Shown one piece after another: positions 5,819-5,820 of a stretch of DNA of 5,820 nucleotides (position 1 is the stretch's first letter; every line of letters starts with the position of its first letter). The notes beneath the pieces were generated by a model. The model saw nothing but the letters and a program-made list of their open reading frames with translations, had not been told where the DNA came from and ran no database searches. Both the position numbers and the translations under genes were made by a program. The stretch spans positions 1-5,820 of the forward strand of contig JBGPYQ010000218.1 of NCBI GenBank assembly GCA_041493345.1. Reading direction: 5' to 3'. Origin of the DNA: VBDM01 sp041493345 (GTDB taxonomy: Bacteria > Pseudomonadota > Gammaproteobacteria > Burkholderiales > SG8-39).

Positions 5819-5820
5819 CC

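Overview
The window is high-GC (roughly 60-65 % by eye), with dense genes, strong purine-rich ribosome binding sites, twin-arginine (Tat) export signals and enzyme families typical of soil or environmental Proteobacteria. A beta- or alphaproteobacterial catabolic generalist (Burkholderiales- or Bradyrhizobium-like) is my best guess. This is inference, because no taxonomic marker gene is present. I see no rRNA, tRNA, CRISPR, transposase or integrase.

Layout. (1) 1-448, minus strand: the N-terminal 149 residues of an Old Yellow Enzyme of the YqjM/XenA type, cut by the window edge. (2) 449-620: a spacer with an imperfect hairpin (517-547) and an excellent intrinsic terminator (560-602) for the next gene. 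(3) 621-2222, minus: a 533-residue Tat-exported amidohydrolase with a complete His/Asp metal-ligand set and an unusual Cys-x-x-Cys start. (4) 2223-2735: a 513-base gap holding a likely promoter for gene 3, inverted repeats, and on the plus strand a decayed fragment resembling a lactonase-type beta-propeller gene. (5) 2736-3686, minus: a 316-residue amidohydrolase_2/LigI-like TIM-barrel hydrolase, also with a Tat-like leader, whose usual catalytic Asp is Asn. (6) 3687-3785: a divergent intergenic region with a GC-rich hairpin. (7) 3786-5423, plus: a 545-residue FAD-dependent aromatic-ring monooxygenase (MhpA/PheA/TfdB-like). (8) 5438-5818, plus: a 126-residue single-domain cupin, 14 bases downstream and probably co-transcribed.

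How the genes may work together (inference). A flavin monooxygenase plus cupin, two hydrolases of cyclic C-N or C-O bonds, an ene-reductase and a relic lactonase look like an accessory catabolic locus for an aromatic or heterocyclic compound. The two hydrolases appear to be exported to the periplasm, whereas the monooxygenase, cupin and ene-reductase have no export signal, so the steps would be split between compartments. The substrate cannot be read from the sequence. No regulator or transporter gene is inside the window.
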